The notes under the pieces were generated by a model. It was not told the DNA's origin. It was given only the letters and a program-made list of their open reading frames with translations, and ran no database searches. The position numbers were made by a program, and so were the translations under genes. This document shows positions 29,474 to 38,308 of a DNA stretch of 64,000 nucleotides, in pieces. Origin of the DNA: Saccharomonospora amisosensis (GTDB lineage Bacteria; Actinomycetota; Actinomycetes; Mycobacteriales; Pseudonocardiaceae); NCBI RefSeq assembly GCF_011761185.1, contig NZ_JAAOYM010000001.1, forward strand, positions 620,001 through 684,000, given 5' to 3'. Each line of letters starts with the position of its first letter. The stretch's first letter is position 1.

Positions 29474-31201
29474 CTACGAGCCGTCGGCTACGCGGGTGGG
29501 ATCGGGTCGCAGCGCACGCCCACGGCCGAACGAGGGCAGCAGCGAAGAACCGTTCCTGACCAACCACGTCTGGGCGAGCCCGAGCGCGAGCAGCAGCGAA
29601 ACCACGAGGAAACCGATCCAGTAGGTGGGCGGCAGCAGCAGCCCGACAGCCCCGCCGGACACCCAGGCGAGTTGCAGCACGGTCTCCGAACGGCCGAACG
29701 CGGAGGCACGCGACTCCTCCGGCATGTCGTGCTGGATGACGGCGTCGAGGCTGTTCTTGGCCAGCGCGCTCGCGGTGGCACCGACAAGTCCCACGACGGC
29801 GGCCGTCGCGATGCCGGAGAAGATCGCGGCCAATATCGTCGCGGCCAACGTGCCCGCGAGGGAACCGAGGATGACCTGGTCGTACTTGCCGAAGTGCAGC
29901 CTGGAGCCCAGCGCGTTGCCGAGGAAGCCACCAGCGCCCGCCGCGGCTCCGATGATGCCCAGCAGCAGCAGTTGCATGAACGGACTCTGCCCGCTGTCCT
30001 CTGTCTGCGCCTTGACCGCGAACGCGGCGAACATCATCAGGAACCCGGTGAGCACCCGGATCGAGCCGTTGCCCCACAGTGCGACGACAACGTGTCGAGC
30101 CATCGGTCTGCGTGGCTTGAGCGCGGGCCTTCGCGCGGTGAGCGAAGCGGGCACCTCGCCCTCGGTGACCTCGACCCACGACGGGATACGCATGGCCTGC
30201 GCGGCGCCGACGGCGCAGATCAGCGCGGTGAACCACAGCGCGCCCGCGGAACCGAACGCCCAGTTCACCCCACTTGCCAGCGCCCCGAAGACACCCCCGG
30301 CCGCCAACCCGAAGACGGCGAGTCTCGCGTTGGTCTTCGACAGGGTGATCTCCGGCGGCAGCACCCTCGGTGTAACGGCGGCCTTGAGCACCATGAACGA
30401 CTTCGAGAGCACCATCTTGCCGAGCGCGGCCGGGTAGAGCACCCAGCTGTCGAAGTTCAATGCCATCAGCACACACATCAGGGCCTGCCCTGAGGAGGCG
30501 ACGGACATGGCCAACCTGCGGCCGCGCTGGATGCGGTCCAGTGCGGGGCCGATCACCGGTGCCACCAGCGCGAACGGGGCGATCGTGATCAGCAGGTACA
30601 GCGCGACCCTGCCCCTGCTCTCCCCGCTGCTCGCCGCGAAGAACAGCGTGTTCGCCAGCGCTACCGCCATCGCCGCGTCACTGGCGTAGTTCAGCATCAC
30701 CGCGTAGGTCAGCGACGTCAGCCCGGACTTGTCCGCCCCGTCGGCCGTGGCGGCCTTGCGGAAGGCGGCCACGGCCTGGCCGCTGAGCTGGCGACCGCGC
30801 AAAGCCGCCACCCGCGTGACAGTGAGCTTCTTGGGCACCCGTTGGTCGGCCCCGCCCGCGTCGAAGCCGTGCCGCGCTGTCGGCTCCTCCTCGGCGTCCC
30901 TGGGTTGACCAGGGGCGTAGCCGCCGGTGTCGTAGTACTCGTAGCCGGGCCGCTCACGCCGGGGCGGCACCGGCCCGCGTGGTGGGGGAGGTGGTGGCGG
31001 GTACGGCCGCGCGCCCCTGCTCGGCCTCGCGGGCTGCGTGGGCATCGCCGAAGTGGGTGCCTCGTCGGCGGTCGGCGGTGGTGGGGGATAGCCCCTTGCC
31101 GGAGGTGGCGCCGGGTGCTGAGCACGCGTACGGTCGACTGCCGGTTGGCTCGCCCCCGGTTCGGGCGTCCATTTCCGCTTCCCCTTGCGAGCCGAACCCA
31201 T
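29474..31201 (-). CDS. MFS-like membrane protein with disordered N-terminus (Rv0876c-type)
   Basis: 575 residues from ATG 31201. The first 140 or so residues are Pro/Arg-rich and low complexity (RPYPPPPPPPRGPVPPRRER). About twelve membrane helices follow, with MFS-like loops (GPALDRIQRGRR). It corresponds to mycobacterial Rv0876c by order, just before the DUF2771 lipoprotein. The substrate is unknown. The two-gene unit with the lipoprotein suggests an envelope function. Confidence 0.82.
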   Translation of the reverse strand: MGSARKGKRKWTPEPGASQPAVDRTRAQHPAPPPARGYPPPPPTADEAPTSAMPTQPARPSRGARPYPPPPPPPRGPVPPRRERPGYEYYDTGGYAPGQPRDAEEEPTARHGFDAGGADQRVPKKLTVTRVAALRGRQLSGQAVAAFRKAATADGADKSGLTSLTYAVMLNYASDAAMAVALANTLFFAASSGESRGRVALYLLITIAPFALVAPVIGPALDRIQRGRRLAMSVASSGQALMCVLMALNFDSWVLYPAALGKMVLSKSFMVLKAAVTPRVLPPEITLSKTNARLAVFGLAAGGVFGALASGVNWAFGSAGALWFTALICAVGAAQAMRIPSWVEVTEGEVPASLTARRPALKPRRPMARHVVVALWGNGSIRVLTGFLMMFAAFAVKAQTEDSGQSPFMQLLLLGIIGAAAGAGGFLGNALGSRLHFGKYDQVILGSLAGTLAATILAAIFSGIATAAVVGLVGATASALAKNSLDAVIQHDMPEESRASAFGRSETVLQLAWVSGGAVGLLLPPTYWIGFLVVSLLLALGLAQTWLVRNGSSLLPSFGRGRALRPDPTRVADGS

Positions 31202-31243
31202 GTGTCCAATCCTGCCGTACTCAAGCCCTGCCCGTACGGGTGA

Positions 31244-32074
31244 TCACGTGGTCGAGACGAACCGCACCCTGAACATCTTGGGCCAGAGCTTGCCGGTCAG
31301 CACGAACTCGTCCGAACCCTCCAGCGCCGCGATGCCGTTGAGCACGTCGGCCTCCGCACGCTCGCCCTCGTCCAGCAGCCCGGATGCGTCGATGCGGGCG
31401 GTGACCCTGCCGGTGTCGGGGTCGATGCGCAGGATCTCGTCGCTGTGCCAGACGTTGGCGTACACCGCACCGTCGACGCACTCCAGTTCGTTCAGCTCGT
31501 CACGCGGCTCGCCGCCCTCCGTGACCACCACCGAAGACAGTGCGGCGAAGGTCCGCGGGTCACGGAAGGTCAGCTTCGCCGACCCGTCGCTCATCACCAA
31601 CCGCTGCCGATCCGGTTGGTGGCACAGTCCCCAGCCTTCGCCCTCATAGCGGACCCTGCGCCGCTGCGCAAGGGTGTCGCGGTCGCGTTCGATGGCGATG
31701 CCGCTGCGCCAGGTGAGCTGCCACACGCGGGAACCGACCACGGCGATGCCCTCGCCGAACAGTGGCTTCGGCAGCGAGACGACGACCTCGGGCTCAGCTC
31801 CGAGCGGTCCCGCCCGCAACGTGGACTCACCGACGAGCCCGGTTCCCTCGTAGAGGGTCCCGTCGTGAATCTCCAGTCCCTGTGTGAACGCCTCACCGTC
31901 GTGCGGCAGCACCTTGACTACCTCGACCCGCAGTCGCTCTACCCTCGCAGGCTCGTTCGGCGCAGGCTCACTTGGCGGCGCACCGCATGCGGCCAGCACG
32001 ATCACCAGTGCCAGCACCGCAACCGCGCCCGGCAGTCGTCGCCCGGCAGTTCCCGCAGCCCTTATCACGGCCAC
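31244..32074 (-). CDS. Glutaminyl-peptide cyclotransferase, beta-propeller type, lipoprotein
   Basis: 276 residues from GTG 32074 (GTG 32068 is also possible). Signal peptide with lipobox VLAAC near residue 29. The five-bladed propeller family (PF05096) is seen in PHDGEAFTQGLEIHDGTLYE, GTGLVGESTLR, VWQLTWRSGIAI, GEGWGLCHQPDRQRLVMSDG, LNELECVDGAVYANVWHSD, ARIDASGLL, VLNGIAAL. The enzyme forms N-terminal pyroglutamate on exported proteins or peptides. It is divergent from the DUF3027 gene. Confidence 0.9.
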   Translation of the reverse strand: MAVIRAAGTAGRRLPGAVAVLALVIVLAACGAPPSEPAPNEPARVERLRVEVVKVLPHDGEAFTQGLEIHDGTLYEGTGLVGESTLRAGPLGAEPEVVVSLPKPLFGEGIAVVGSRVWQLTWRSGIAIERDRDTLAQRRRVRYEGEGWGLCHQPDRQRLVMSDGSAKLTFRDPRTFAALSSVVVTEGGEPRDELNELECVDGAVYANVWHSDEILRIDPDTGRVTARIDASGLLDEGERAEADVLNGIAALEGSDEFVLTGKLWPKMFRVRFVSTT

Positions 32075-32131
32075 CAGCCTGGCACGAACCCACCGACCGT
32101 CGCGCGGCACTGTGCTGCACAATGGAGACTC

Positions 32132-32893
32132 ATGACCCTGCTGCTCACCCTCGACGACGGCACACTGCGCCGGAAGCTGTTCGATGCGGTGGAGTTGGCC
32201 CGCGAGTCCGCTGTGCTCGACGCGGGTGCCGAGAACGTGGGCGAGCACGTCGGAGTCGAGGTCGAGGACTCCGTTTCGGCGACCCACCTGTTCGACTCGC
32301 GGCTTCCCGGATACCGGGGCTGGCGGTGGTCTGTCACTGTCGCGACGACCGGGCACGACGAGCCGGTGACCGTCAGCGAGGTGGTGCACACCCCGGGTTC
32401 CGACGCCATCGTCGCCCCGAAATGGGTGCCGTGGGAGCGGCGGGTGCGGCAAGGCGACCTCGGTATCGGGGACATCTTCCCGACCGCGGCCGACGACCTT
32501 CGGCTCGCTCCCGCCTACCTGGCCACCGACGACCCCGAGGTCGAAGAGGTGGCGCGCGAGACCGGACTCGGCAGGGTCAGGGTGATGTCGCGCTACGGCA
32601 GGCAGCAGGCGGCGCAGCGGTGGCACCGTGGCGAGTACGGTCCGCGCTCCGACATGGCTCGCAGCGCTCCAGGCACGTGCGGAACGTGCGGCTTCTACCT
32701 GCGGCTGGCGGGGTCGTTGCGTGCCGCGTTCGGCGTCTGCGGCAACGAGATCTCACCCGCGGACGGTCATGTCGTGCACGCCGAGTTCGGTTGCGGAGCG
32801 CATTCCGAGATCGAGGTCGAGGCCAGCTCCCCGGTTCCGGTCGCGGACCTGTTCTACGACGACTCCCTGCTCGACACCGAGCCCGTCGGCTGA
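32132..32893 (+). CDS. DUF3027 protein (Rv0877-type)
   Basis: 253 residues from ATG 32132 with GGAG upstream. It contains HLFDSRLPGYRGWRWSVTVA, VSEVVHTPGSDAIVAPKWVP, GDLGIGDIFPTAADDLRLAP, then a possible zinc site (TCGTCGFYLRLAG, FGVCGNEISP, FGCGAHSE). It is the actinobacterial DUF3027 family. Function unknown; four conserved Cys suggest metal binding. It is followed directly by the GHKL ATPase gene in the same direction. Confidence 0.85.
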   Translation: MTLLLTLDDGTLRRKLFDAVELARESAVLDAGAENVGEHVGVEVEDSVSATHLFDSRLPGYRGWRWSVTVATTGHDEPVTVSEVVHTPGSDAIVAPKWVPWERRVRQGDLGIGDIFPTAADDLRLAPAYLATDDPEVEEVARETGLGRVRVMSRYGRQQAAQRWHRGEYGPRSDMARSAPGTCGTCGFYLRLAGSLRAAFGVCGNEISPADGHVVHAEFGCGAHSEIEVEASSPVPVADLFYDDSLLDTEPVG

Positions 32894-32912
32894 CCGGCGT
32901 TAGGTCCACACA

Positions 32913-35675
32913 CTGTCCACCATCCCAGACTTCGACTCCCACGACCTGCGCGCGGCGGTGCTGCGGGCCTGGCGGGACTCGCCGACCCGGTTCACCGAGG
33001 ACACCAACGCCGAGCACGACCTGCGAGTCGGCGGGTACCGCGACCGGCTGTTCGTCGAACTGGCACAGAACGCGGCCGATGCGGCCGCACAGGCCGGAGT
33101 CGAGGGCCGCATCAGGGTTCGGGTAATCGACGGTGAGCTGAGGGTCGCCAACACCGGCGCTCCACTGGACGCCGAAGGCGTGGCCTCGCTCGCCTCGCTG
33201 CGGGCCTCGGGCAAGCGCGGGGGCACGGTGGGCCGTTTCGGGGTCGGCTTCGCCGCGGTGCTGGCCGTCACCTCGCGCCCGCGAATCGTGTCCCGCAGCG
33301 GTGGGGTGTCGTTCTCGCAGACCCGCACCCGGGAAGCGGCTGGGCGGGAGGGTGACGTGCCGATCCTGCGGTTGCCGTGGCCGCTGCCGCCGACCGAGCC
33401 CCCGGTGCCGGATGGTTTCGACACCGAGGTCCGCCTGCCGCTGCGCCCTCCGCCGGGCGAGGTGCTCGAGTTGATCCGGTCCGAGGTCGCGGACCTGCTG
33501 CTGGCGCTGCCCGCGCTGACCGAGGTCGACGTGGAGGGACAGGTGTGGACCCGCCGCGACGACGGCGAACTCGTCGAGTTGACCTCACCGGACCAGCACC
33601 GCACCCGGTGGCTCACGCATCAGGGCGAGAGCTGTGTGTGGGCGGTTCCCGTTTCGGAAACCGGCGCGCCCGTGCCGATCACCGACGACGTGCTGCATGC
33701 TCCGACGCCGACCGACGAGCGGGTCAGCCTGCCCGCTCGCCTGCTGGCGTCGGTGGCGGTCGAGCCTTCCCGCCGTCGCGTGCTCGCGGGCGCCGAAAGC
33801 AGGCGGGCGTTGGCCGAGGCGGCCCGCGCCTACCCCGGCCTTGTCCGGCGGTTGCCGCCGCGACATCGGCTCGCGCTTGTGCCGCCCGCTGGCTTTCCGG
33901 CCTCGGAGGTGGACAGCACGCTGCGCGAGTTGCTCGTCCGGCGGCTGTCAGAGGATGAGTGGTTGCCCGCCGCGGTAGGCGGGGAGCTGGCAGGGGCACG
34001 TGCGAGGGTGCTCGGCCCCGACCTGCCCGACCTCGTCGAGTTGCTCGCCGACGTGGTGCCTGGGCTTGTCGCGGCCCCGCTGTGCGGCGGGCAGGCGGCG
34101 CGCACGCTCGCCTCGGTAGGCGCGAGCCCCGTTGACACCGCCGCGATCGTCGACGCGGTCACCGGCATCGAGCGCGACCCCGCCTGGTGGCGGCGGCTGT
34201 ACGAGGTGCTGCTCGACGGGGTGGAGCGACACCAGGTCGCCGCCGACGAGCTCGGCGCGATGCCGGTGCCGCTGACCGACGGCCGCACCGTTGCCGGTCC
34301 CAGGACGGCGCTGCTGCTGGACGATGTGGACCTGGCCGGGGATCTGGACCTTGCAGGGCCTCGCGTGGTGCACCCGAGGGCGGCGCACCCGCTGCTCGAA
34401 CGGCTCGGTGCGGTGCGCGCGGGTGCTGGTGAGCTGCTTCGCGACCCCGCGCTGCGGGAGGCGGTCGAGGGCAGCGTGGAGGATGCGCTGGCGGGTGTGG
34501 ACGTGCTGCCGCTGGTGCGCACGGTGCTGCGGTTGGCGACGCGCGCCGTCGCCGAAGGGCTCGGCGCGCTTGCGTTGCCCGACCGCACAGGCGGCTGGCG
34601 GCGCGCCGACGAACTGGTGCTGCCCGGTTCCCGGCTGCTCGATGTGCTCGACACCGAGGCGATCGGTGCGCAGGCGCCACTGGATGTGCTCGACACCGAC
34701 CTCGCGGCGCGCTGGCCCGCCGAGGTGTTGACGCAGGTTGGGGTACTCGACGGTTTCAAGGCGCCTGCCGAGGACGACGCCGAGAGCACCGGGGCGGGCG
34801 CCGACCCGCCCATCGCCGATCTCGACCTGGTCGCCGACGACGCCTGGCCGGGTGCGGTGCGGCTGCTCGCATCGGACCCGCGAACCAGGCGGGTGCTGGT
34901 GGAACCGAGCGGCCGGGTGCGGAGGTGGCTGGCGGACAACGCGCTGCTGGCCGGTCAGCCGCCAGGGCAGTGGCGGCTGCGCGACGCCGAGTCGTTGGCC
35001 GGGTTGTTCGATCCGGTTCCGGATGTTGACCTGCCCGGCGACCTGCTCGTGGCGATGGGTGTTCGCTCGGATCTGACTGTTGTGGACGGGCAGGACGCGG
35101 AGTGGTTGTGTGCCCGGCTCGCAGAGGAGGCCAGGTCGGTGCCGCCCGGTCTGGTGCTGCGGGCACATTCGGCGCTCTCGCGGGTTTCGCCGGAGGACGT
35201 GCGCCCGCCCGCCGCCGTGCGCACGCTCGACGGCTCCGTGACCGACGCCGCCGACGCCGTGGTGCTGGACGCGCCGTGGCTGCTGGGGCTGTGGCCGCAC
35301 AGCGGGCTCGTCGCCACGCTCGACTTCGCCGAGGCTCCCGCGCTGGCCGACGTGCTCGACCTGCCGCTGGCGAGTGAGGAGACGACCGCGGAAGTGGAAA
35401 GCGAAGGCGAGTTCGTCGCCTGGCGGGAGTTACCCGCGATCGCCGAGGTCGCCGACCTGCTCGGTGTCGCCCCGGCGGAGGGCGGGCTGTTCGTGCACGA
35501 GACGCTCACCGTCGGCGGGCGCCCGGTTCCGTGGTGGTACGACACGGCACTGCACACCTCCGACACCGCGGAGGGGCTTGCAAGGGCCTTCGCGTGGGCC
35601 ACCGAGCGCTGGCCACAACGGGCGCTGATCGCGGCGCTGCTCGACGATCCAGGGGCCGCCACGCTGCTCGGCTGA
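32913..35675 (+). CDS. Large GHKL-type (sacsin N-terminal-like) ATPase
   Basis: About 920 residues if it starts at CTG 32913, or 905 from GTG 32958. The 15 codons between them have 14 G/C third positions, so they look coding. The N-terminal GHKL fold shows FVELAQNAADAAAQAG (N-box), NTGAPLDAEGVASLASL (G1) and KRGGTVGRFGVGFAAVLAVT (G2). This is like Hsp90/sacsin-type ATPases. The remaining 700 residues are Leu/Asp-rich with no known domain. Its role is unknown; chaperone or stress functions are possible. Confidence 0.82.
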   Translation: MSTIPDFDSHDLRAAVLRAWRDSPTRFTEDTNAEHDLRVGGYRDRLFVELAQNAADAAAQAGVEGRIRVRVIDGELRVANTGAPLDAEGVASLASLRASGKRGGTVGRFGVGFAAVLAVTSRPRIVSRSGGVSFSQTRTREAAGREGDVPILRLPWPLPPTEPPVPDGFDTEVRLPLRPPPGEVLELIRSEVADLLLALPALTEVDVEGQVWTRRDDGELVELTSPDQHRTRWLTHQGESCVWAVPVSETGAPVPITDDVLHAPTPTDERVSLPARLLASVAVEPSRRRVLAGAESRRALAEAARAYPGLVRRLPPRHRLALVPPAGFPASEVDSTLRELLVRRLSEDEWLPAAVGGELAGARARVLGPDLPDLVELLADVVPGLVAAPLCGGQAARTLASVGASPVDTAAIVDAVTGIERDPAWWRRLYEVLLDGVERHQVAADELGAMPVPLTDGRTVAGPRTALLLDDVDLAGDLDLAGPRVVHPRAAHPLLERLGAVRAGAGELLRDPALREAVEGSVEDALAGVDVLPLVRTVLRLATRAVAEGLGALALPDRTGGWRRADELVLPGSRLLDVLDTEAIGAQAPLDVLDTDLAARWPAEVLTQVGVLDGFKAPAEDDAESTGAGADPPIADLDLVADDAWPGAVRLLASDPRTRRVLVEPSGRVRRWLADNALLAGQPPGQWRLRDAESLAGLFDPVPDVDLPGDLLVAMGVRSDLTVVDGQDAEWLCARLAEEARSVPPGLVLRAHSALSRVSPEDVRPPAAVRTLDGSVTDAADAVVLDAPWLLGLWPHSGLVATLDFAEAPALADVLDLPLASEETTAEVESEGEFVAWRELPAIAEVADLLGVAPAEGGLFVHETLTVGGRPVPWWYDTALHTSDTAEGLARAFAWATERWPQRALIAALLDDPGAATLLG

Positions 35676-35686
35676 GCTCGCCGCCC

Positions 35687-35959
35687 CTACAGGCCGTGCG
35701 GCGTCGGGCGGGAACCGCGCCTTGCGGTGGCGCGCTGCCACAGCATGATGCCCATGCCCACGATGCCGAGGCCGCCGCCCGCCAGCGTCGTCCACAACCA
35801 CACGCCCCGCACCCCAGTGATGAGCAGCACGGCGAAGGCGAGAAACCACAACACGGTGCCTAGGATCATCGGCGGCCAGAGGTTGACCAGTGACCTCGGC
35901 AGCTGCGGCGTGGGACGGAACCGCCCCTTGGTGCGGGAAGGGTCGCTGGGTACGTCCAC
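35687..35959 (-). CDS. DUF2530 membrane protein
   Basis: 90 residues from GTG 35959. Two membrane helices (PPMILGTVLWFLAFAVLLIT and WLWTTLAGGGLGIVGMGIML) follow a polar N-terminus (DVPSDPSRTKGRFRPTPQLP). This is the small actinobacterial DUF2530 family. Function unknown. It converges with the ATPase gene and is divergent from the permease gene. Confidence 0.8.
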   Translation of the reverse strand: MDVPSDPSRTKGRFRPTPQLPRSLVNLWPPMILGTVLWFLAFAVLLITGVRGVWLWTTLAGGGLGIVGMGIMLWQRATARRGSRPTPHGL

Positions 35960-36014
35960 GTGGGAAGGCTACCTCCGCCGTGTCGCTGCCGGTCCGAAGC
36001 GAGGCAGGTGAGTG

Positions 36015-37484
36015 ATGGCAGAAGCGACCGCGGAGCGGAAGCTGAAGTCGCGACTGGACCGGTTCTTCCGGATCAGCGAGCGTGGCTCCACACCGGGCAG
36101 GGAGGTGCGCGGTGGGCTGGTGACGTTCGTGACGATGGCCTACATCATCGTGCTGAACCCGCTCATTCTCGGCAGCTTCTCCGAAGGGCCCGGCGCCAAC
36201 GCGGACGCGACCGGGGCGATCCTGCCGGTCCCGCAGGTCGCGGCGGTGACGGCGCTGGTGGCGGGTGTGCTGACCATTCTGATGGGAGTGGTGGCGAACT
36301 ATCCGTTCGCGTTGGCGGCCGGTCTCGGCATCAACGCACTCGTCGCGGTGAACATCGCGCCGCAGATGACCTGGCCTGCCGCCATGGGACTCGTCATGGT
36401 CAACGGCATCGTTGTGCTGCTGCTCGTGGTCACTGGGGTGCGCAAGATAGTGTTCAACGCGGTACCCGCGCAGCTCAAGGCGGGCATCGCGGTCGGGATC
36501 GGCCTGTTCATCAGCCTCATCGGTCTGGTCGACGCCGGCTTCGTGCGCCGCATCCCCGACGCGGCGGGCACCACGGTTCCGGTGGAGCTGGGCATCGGTG
36601 GCTCGATCGCGTCGTGGCCGACGGCGGTGTTCGTGGTGGGCCTCGTGATCATGGGCGTGCTGGTGGCCAGGAACGTCAAGGGCGCCATCCTGATCGGTGT
36701 GGTGGCGGCGACGGTGCTGTCGATCATCGTCGAGGCCGTCGCGGGCGTCGGTCCCTCCGGCGGCACGGACCCCAAGGGCTGGAACCTCGGCTATCCGGCG
36801 CTGCCGGAGGACGTCATCGGCCTGCCCGACCTGTCGCTGCTCGGCCAGGTGTCCTTCGACGCGTGGGTGCAGGTGCCCGCGCTCACTGCCGCGCTGTTCG
36901 TCTTCACCCTGGTGCTCACCGACTTCTTCGACACCATCGGAACGATGACCGGCCTCGGCAGGCAGGCGGGCCTGGTGAACCGCGACGGCCAGTTGCCCAA
37001 CGTCGGCAAGACCCTGTTCGTCGACTCCCTCGGCGCCATCGCCGGTGGCGCGGCCTCGGCCAGTTCCAACACCGTCTACATCGAGTCGGCCTCCGGTATC
37101 GCGGAGGGCGCGAGGACGGGTCTGGCCAATGTGGTCACCGGGTTGCTGTTCATCGCCGCGATGTTCTTCACCCCGCTTTACGAGGTGGTGCCGATCGAGG
37201 CCGCCGCGCCCGCGCTGGTGGTTGTCGGCGCGCTGATGATCCGCCAGGTTGCCGACATCGACTTCCGGGACTTCTCGGTCGCGCTTCCCGCGTTTCTGAC
37301 GATCGTGGTGATGCCGTTCACCTACTCGATCGCCAACGGTATCGGAGCGGGCTTCGTGAGCTACGTGCTCATCCAGGCCGCGACGGGGCACGCCAGGCGG
37401 GTCCACCCGCTGATGTGGGTCGTTTCCGCCACGTTCATCGTCTACTTCGGTTTGGGCCCGATCCGCGAGGCGCTCGGCGGCTGA
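36015..37484 (+). CDS. NCS2 (AzgA-type) purine permease
   Basis: 489 residues from ATG 36015 (GTG 36012 is adjacent). It has 12-14 membrane helices. Family motifs: GRE(V)RGGLVTFVTMAYIIVLNP, GVVANYPFALAAGLGINALV, FDTIGTMTGLGRQAGL, SASSNTVYIESASGIAEGAR, GLLFIAAMFFTPL. These are typical of AzgA/GhxP permeases, which take up adenine, guanine or hypoxanthine by proton symport. It stands alone, so the exact purine is unknown. Confidence 0.9.
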   Translation: MAEATAERKLKSRLDRFFRISERGSTPGREVRGGLVTFVTMAYIIVLNPLILGSFSEGPGANADATGAILPVPQVAAVTALVAGVLTILMGVVANYPFALAAGLGINALVAVNIAPQMTWPAAMGLVMVNGIVVLLLVVTGVRKIVFNAVPAQLKAGIAVGIGLFISLIGLVDAGFVRRIPDAAGTTVPVELGIGGSIASWPTAVFVVGLVIMGVLVARNVKGAILIGVVAATVLSIIVEAVAGVGPSGGTDPKGWNLGYPALPEDVIGLPDLSLLGQVSFDAWVQVPALTAALFVFTLVLTDFFDTIGTMTGLGRQAGLVNRDGQLPNVGKTLFVDSLGAIAGGAASASSNTVYIESASGIAEGARTGLANVVTGLLFIAAMFFTPLYEVVPIEAAAPALVVVGALMIRQVADIDFRDFSVALPAFLTIVVMPFTYSIANGIGAGFVSYVLIQAATGHARRVHPLMWVVSATFIVYFGLGPIREALGG

Positions 37485-37500
37485 CCCGGATCGCCCGCCC

Positions 37501-37536
37501 AGTCGGCTCAGTCGGCTCAGTCGGCTCAGTCAGCTC
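37501..37536. repeat. 9-bp tandem repeat at the 3' end of the ArsR gene
   Basis: AGTCGGCTC is repeated three times (37501-37527), and a degenerate fourth copy (37528-37536) forms the end of the ArsR coding sequence. On the minus strand the repeats supply consecutive in-frame TGA stops (Ala-Asp-stop). Confidence 0.8.
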
Positions 37537-38257
37537 TGCCGGCGGCGAGCGAGTCGGTGTCGATGGCAAGCAACTCCTGGAGTGCGGCCACGCCCGAGGG
37601 GGTCAGTCGCACGGCGCGGCCGGTGCCGATGCGCTTGACCCAGCCGTTGTCGAACATCCGCAGGCACAGCTTCGCGCCGGCGGCACCAGCCAGGTGCGAG
37701 CGGCGCTCTGTGGCGTCAAGGCAGCACTTCACCAGCGGTCTGCGGCCCGCCCGCAGCTCGTCGGGCGCGATCCGCAGCGCGCCGGTGAGCCAGTCCATGC
37801 CGTCGCCGGTAAGTGCGCAGCCGTGGGAAAGGTCGAGCAGCCCGCGAGCGGTCATCGCGTCGGTGATGGCCACGCCGAGCCTGCCGGCGAGGTGGTCGTA
37901 GCAGGTACGCCCGCTGGCCAGTGCCGAAGACGCCGCCGCCGTGCGCAGCGTGCGATGACGTTCGGCCGTGGGATCGAGGTGTGAGAGGAGCCCTTCGATC
38001 AGGTGGGCGGCTCTGTGGTCCGCGAGTCGCACGTAGCGGTGCCTGCCCTGCCTTCGCTCCCCGAGCAGTCCACCGGCGAGGAGCCGGTCGAGGTGTTCGC
38101 TCGCGGTCGCGGGTGCCACGCCCGCGAGCGAGGCCAGTTCACCCGCCGTCCAGGCCCTGCCGTCGAGCAGCGCGAGGCAGAACCGCGCGCGCGTGCGGTC
38201 GGCGAGCAGGCTTGCCAGCTCGGCGAGTTCGGCAGCGGACACGGCACGATTGTGCAC
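37526..38257 (-). CDS. ArsR-type winged-helix transcriptional regulator
   Basis: 243 residues from GTG 38257. The N-terminal ArsR HTH is LASLLADRTRARFCLALLDG, WTAGELASLAGVAPATASEH, LDRLLAGGLLGERRQGRHRY. The C-terminal half has Cys/His residues (SGRTCYDHLAGRLGVA, KCCLDATERRSHLAG) that might sense a metal, heme or thiol reagent, plus a second winged-helix-like part. It is divergently transcribed from the mini-P450/lyase operon over a 51-bp gap that carries two inverted repeats. It probably represses itself and that operon. Confidence 0.85.
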   Translation of the reverse strand: MHNRAVSAAELAELASLLADRTRARFCLALLDGRAWTAGELASLAGVAPATASEHLDRLLAGGLLGERRQGRHRYVRLADHRAAHLIEGLLSHLDPTAERHRTLRTAAASSALASGRTCYDHLAGRLGVAITDAMTARGLLDLSHGCALTGDGMDWLTGALRIAPDELRAGRRPLVKCCLDATERRSHLAGAAGAKLCLRMFDNGWVKRIGTGRAVRLTPSGVAALQELLAIDTDSLAAGRAD

Positions 38258-38266
38258 CGGCGATGT

Positions 38267-38302
38267 TTCGGCGGCGACCGAACCGTCGCGACGCTAGCGT
38301 CG
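38267..38302. promoter_or_regulatory. Divergent operator region between ArsR and mini-P450 genes
   Basis: CGACGCTAGCGTCG (38289-38302) is a perfect 14-bp palindrome and contains the -10 TAGCGT (38295-38300) of the plus-strand gene. TTCGG...CCGAA (38267-38282) is a second inverted repeat. Binding at the first would block the promoter. Confidence 0.65.
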
Positions 38303-38308
38303 TGTCTC

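Noticed and set aside
32065-32080. Longer N-terminus for the glutaminyl cyclase (frame open to 32626)
   Set aside because: The upstream part is antisense to the DUF3027 gene; the signal peptide begins right after GTG 32074/32068.
35430-37406. 658-residue open frame antisense to the ATPase and purine permease
   Set aside because: It is a shadow rich in Arg/His/Asp and spans two well-supported genes on the other strand.
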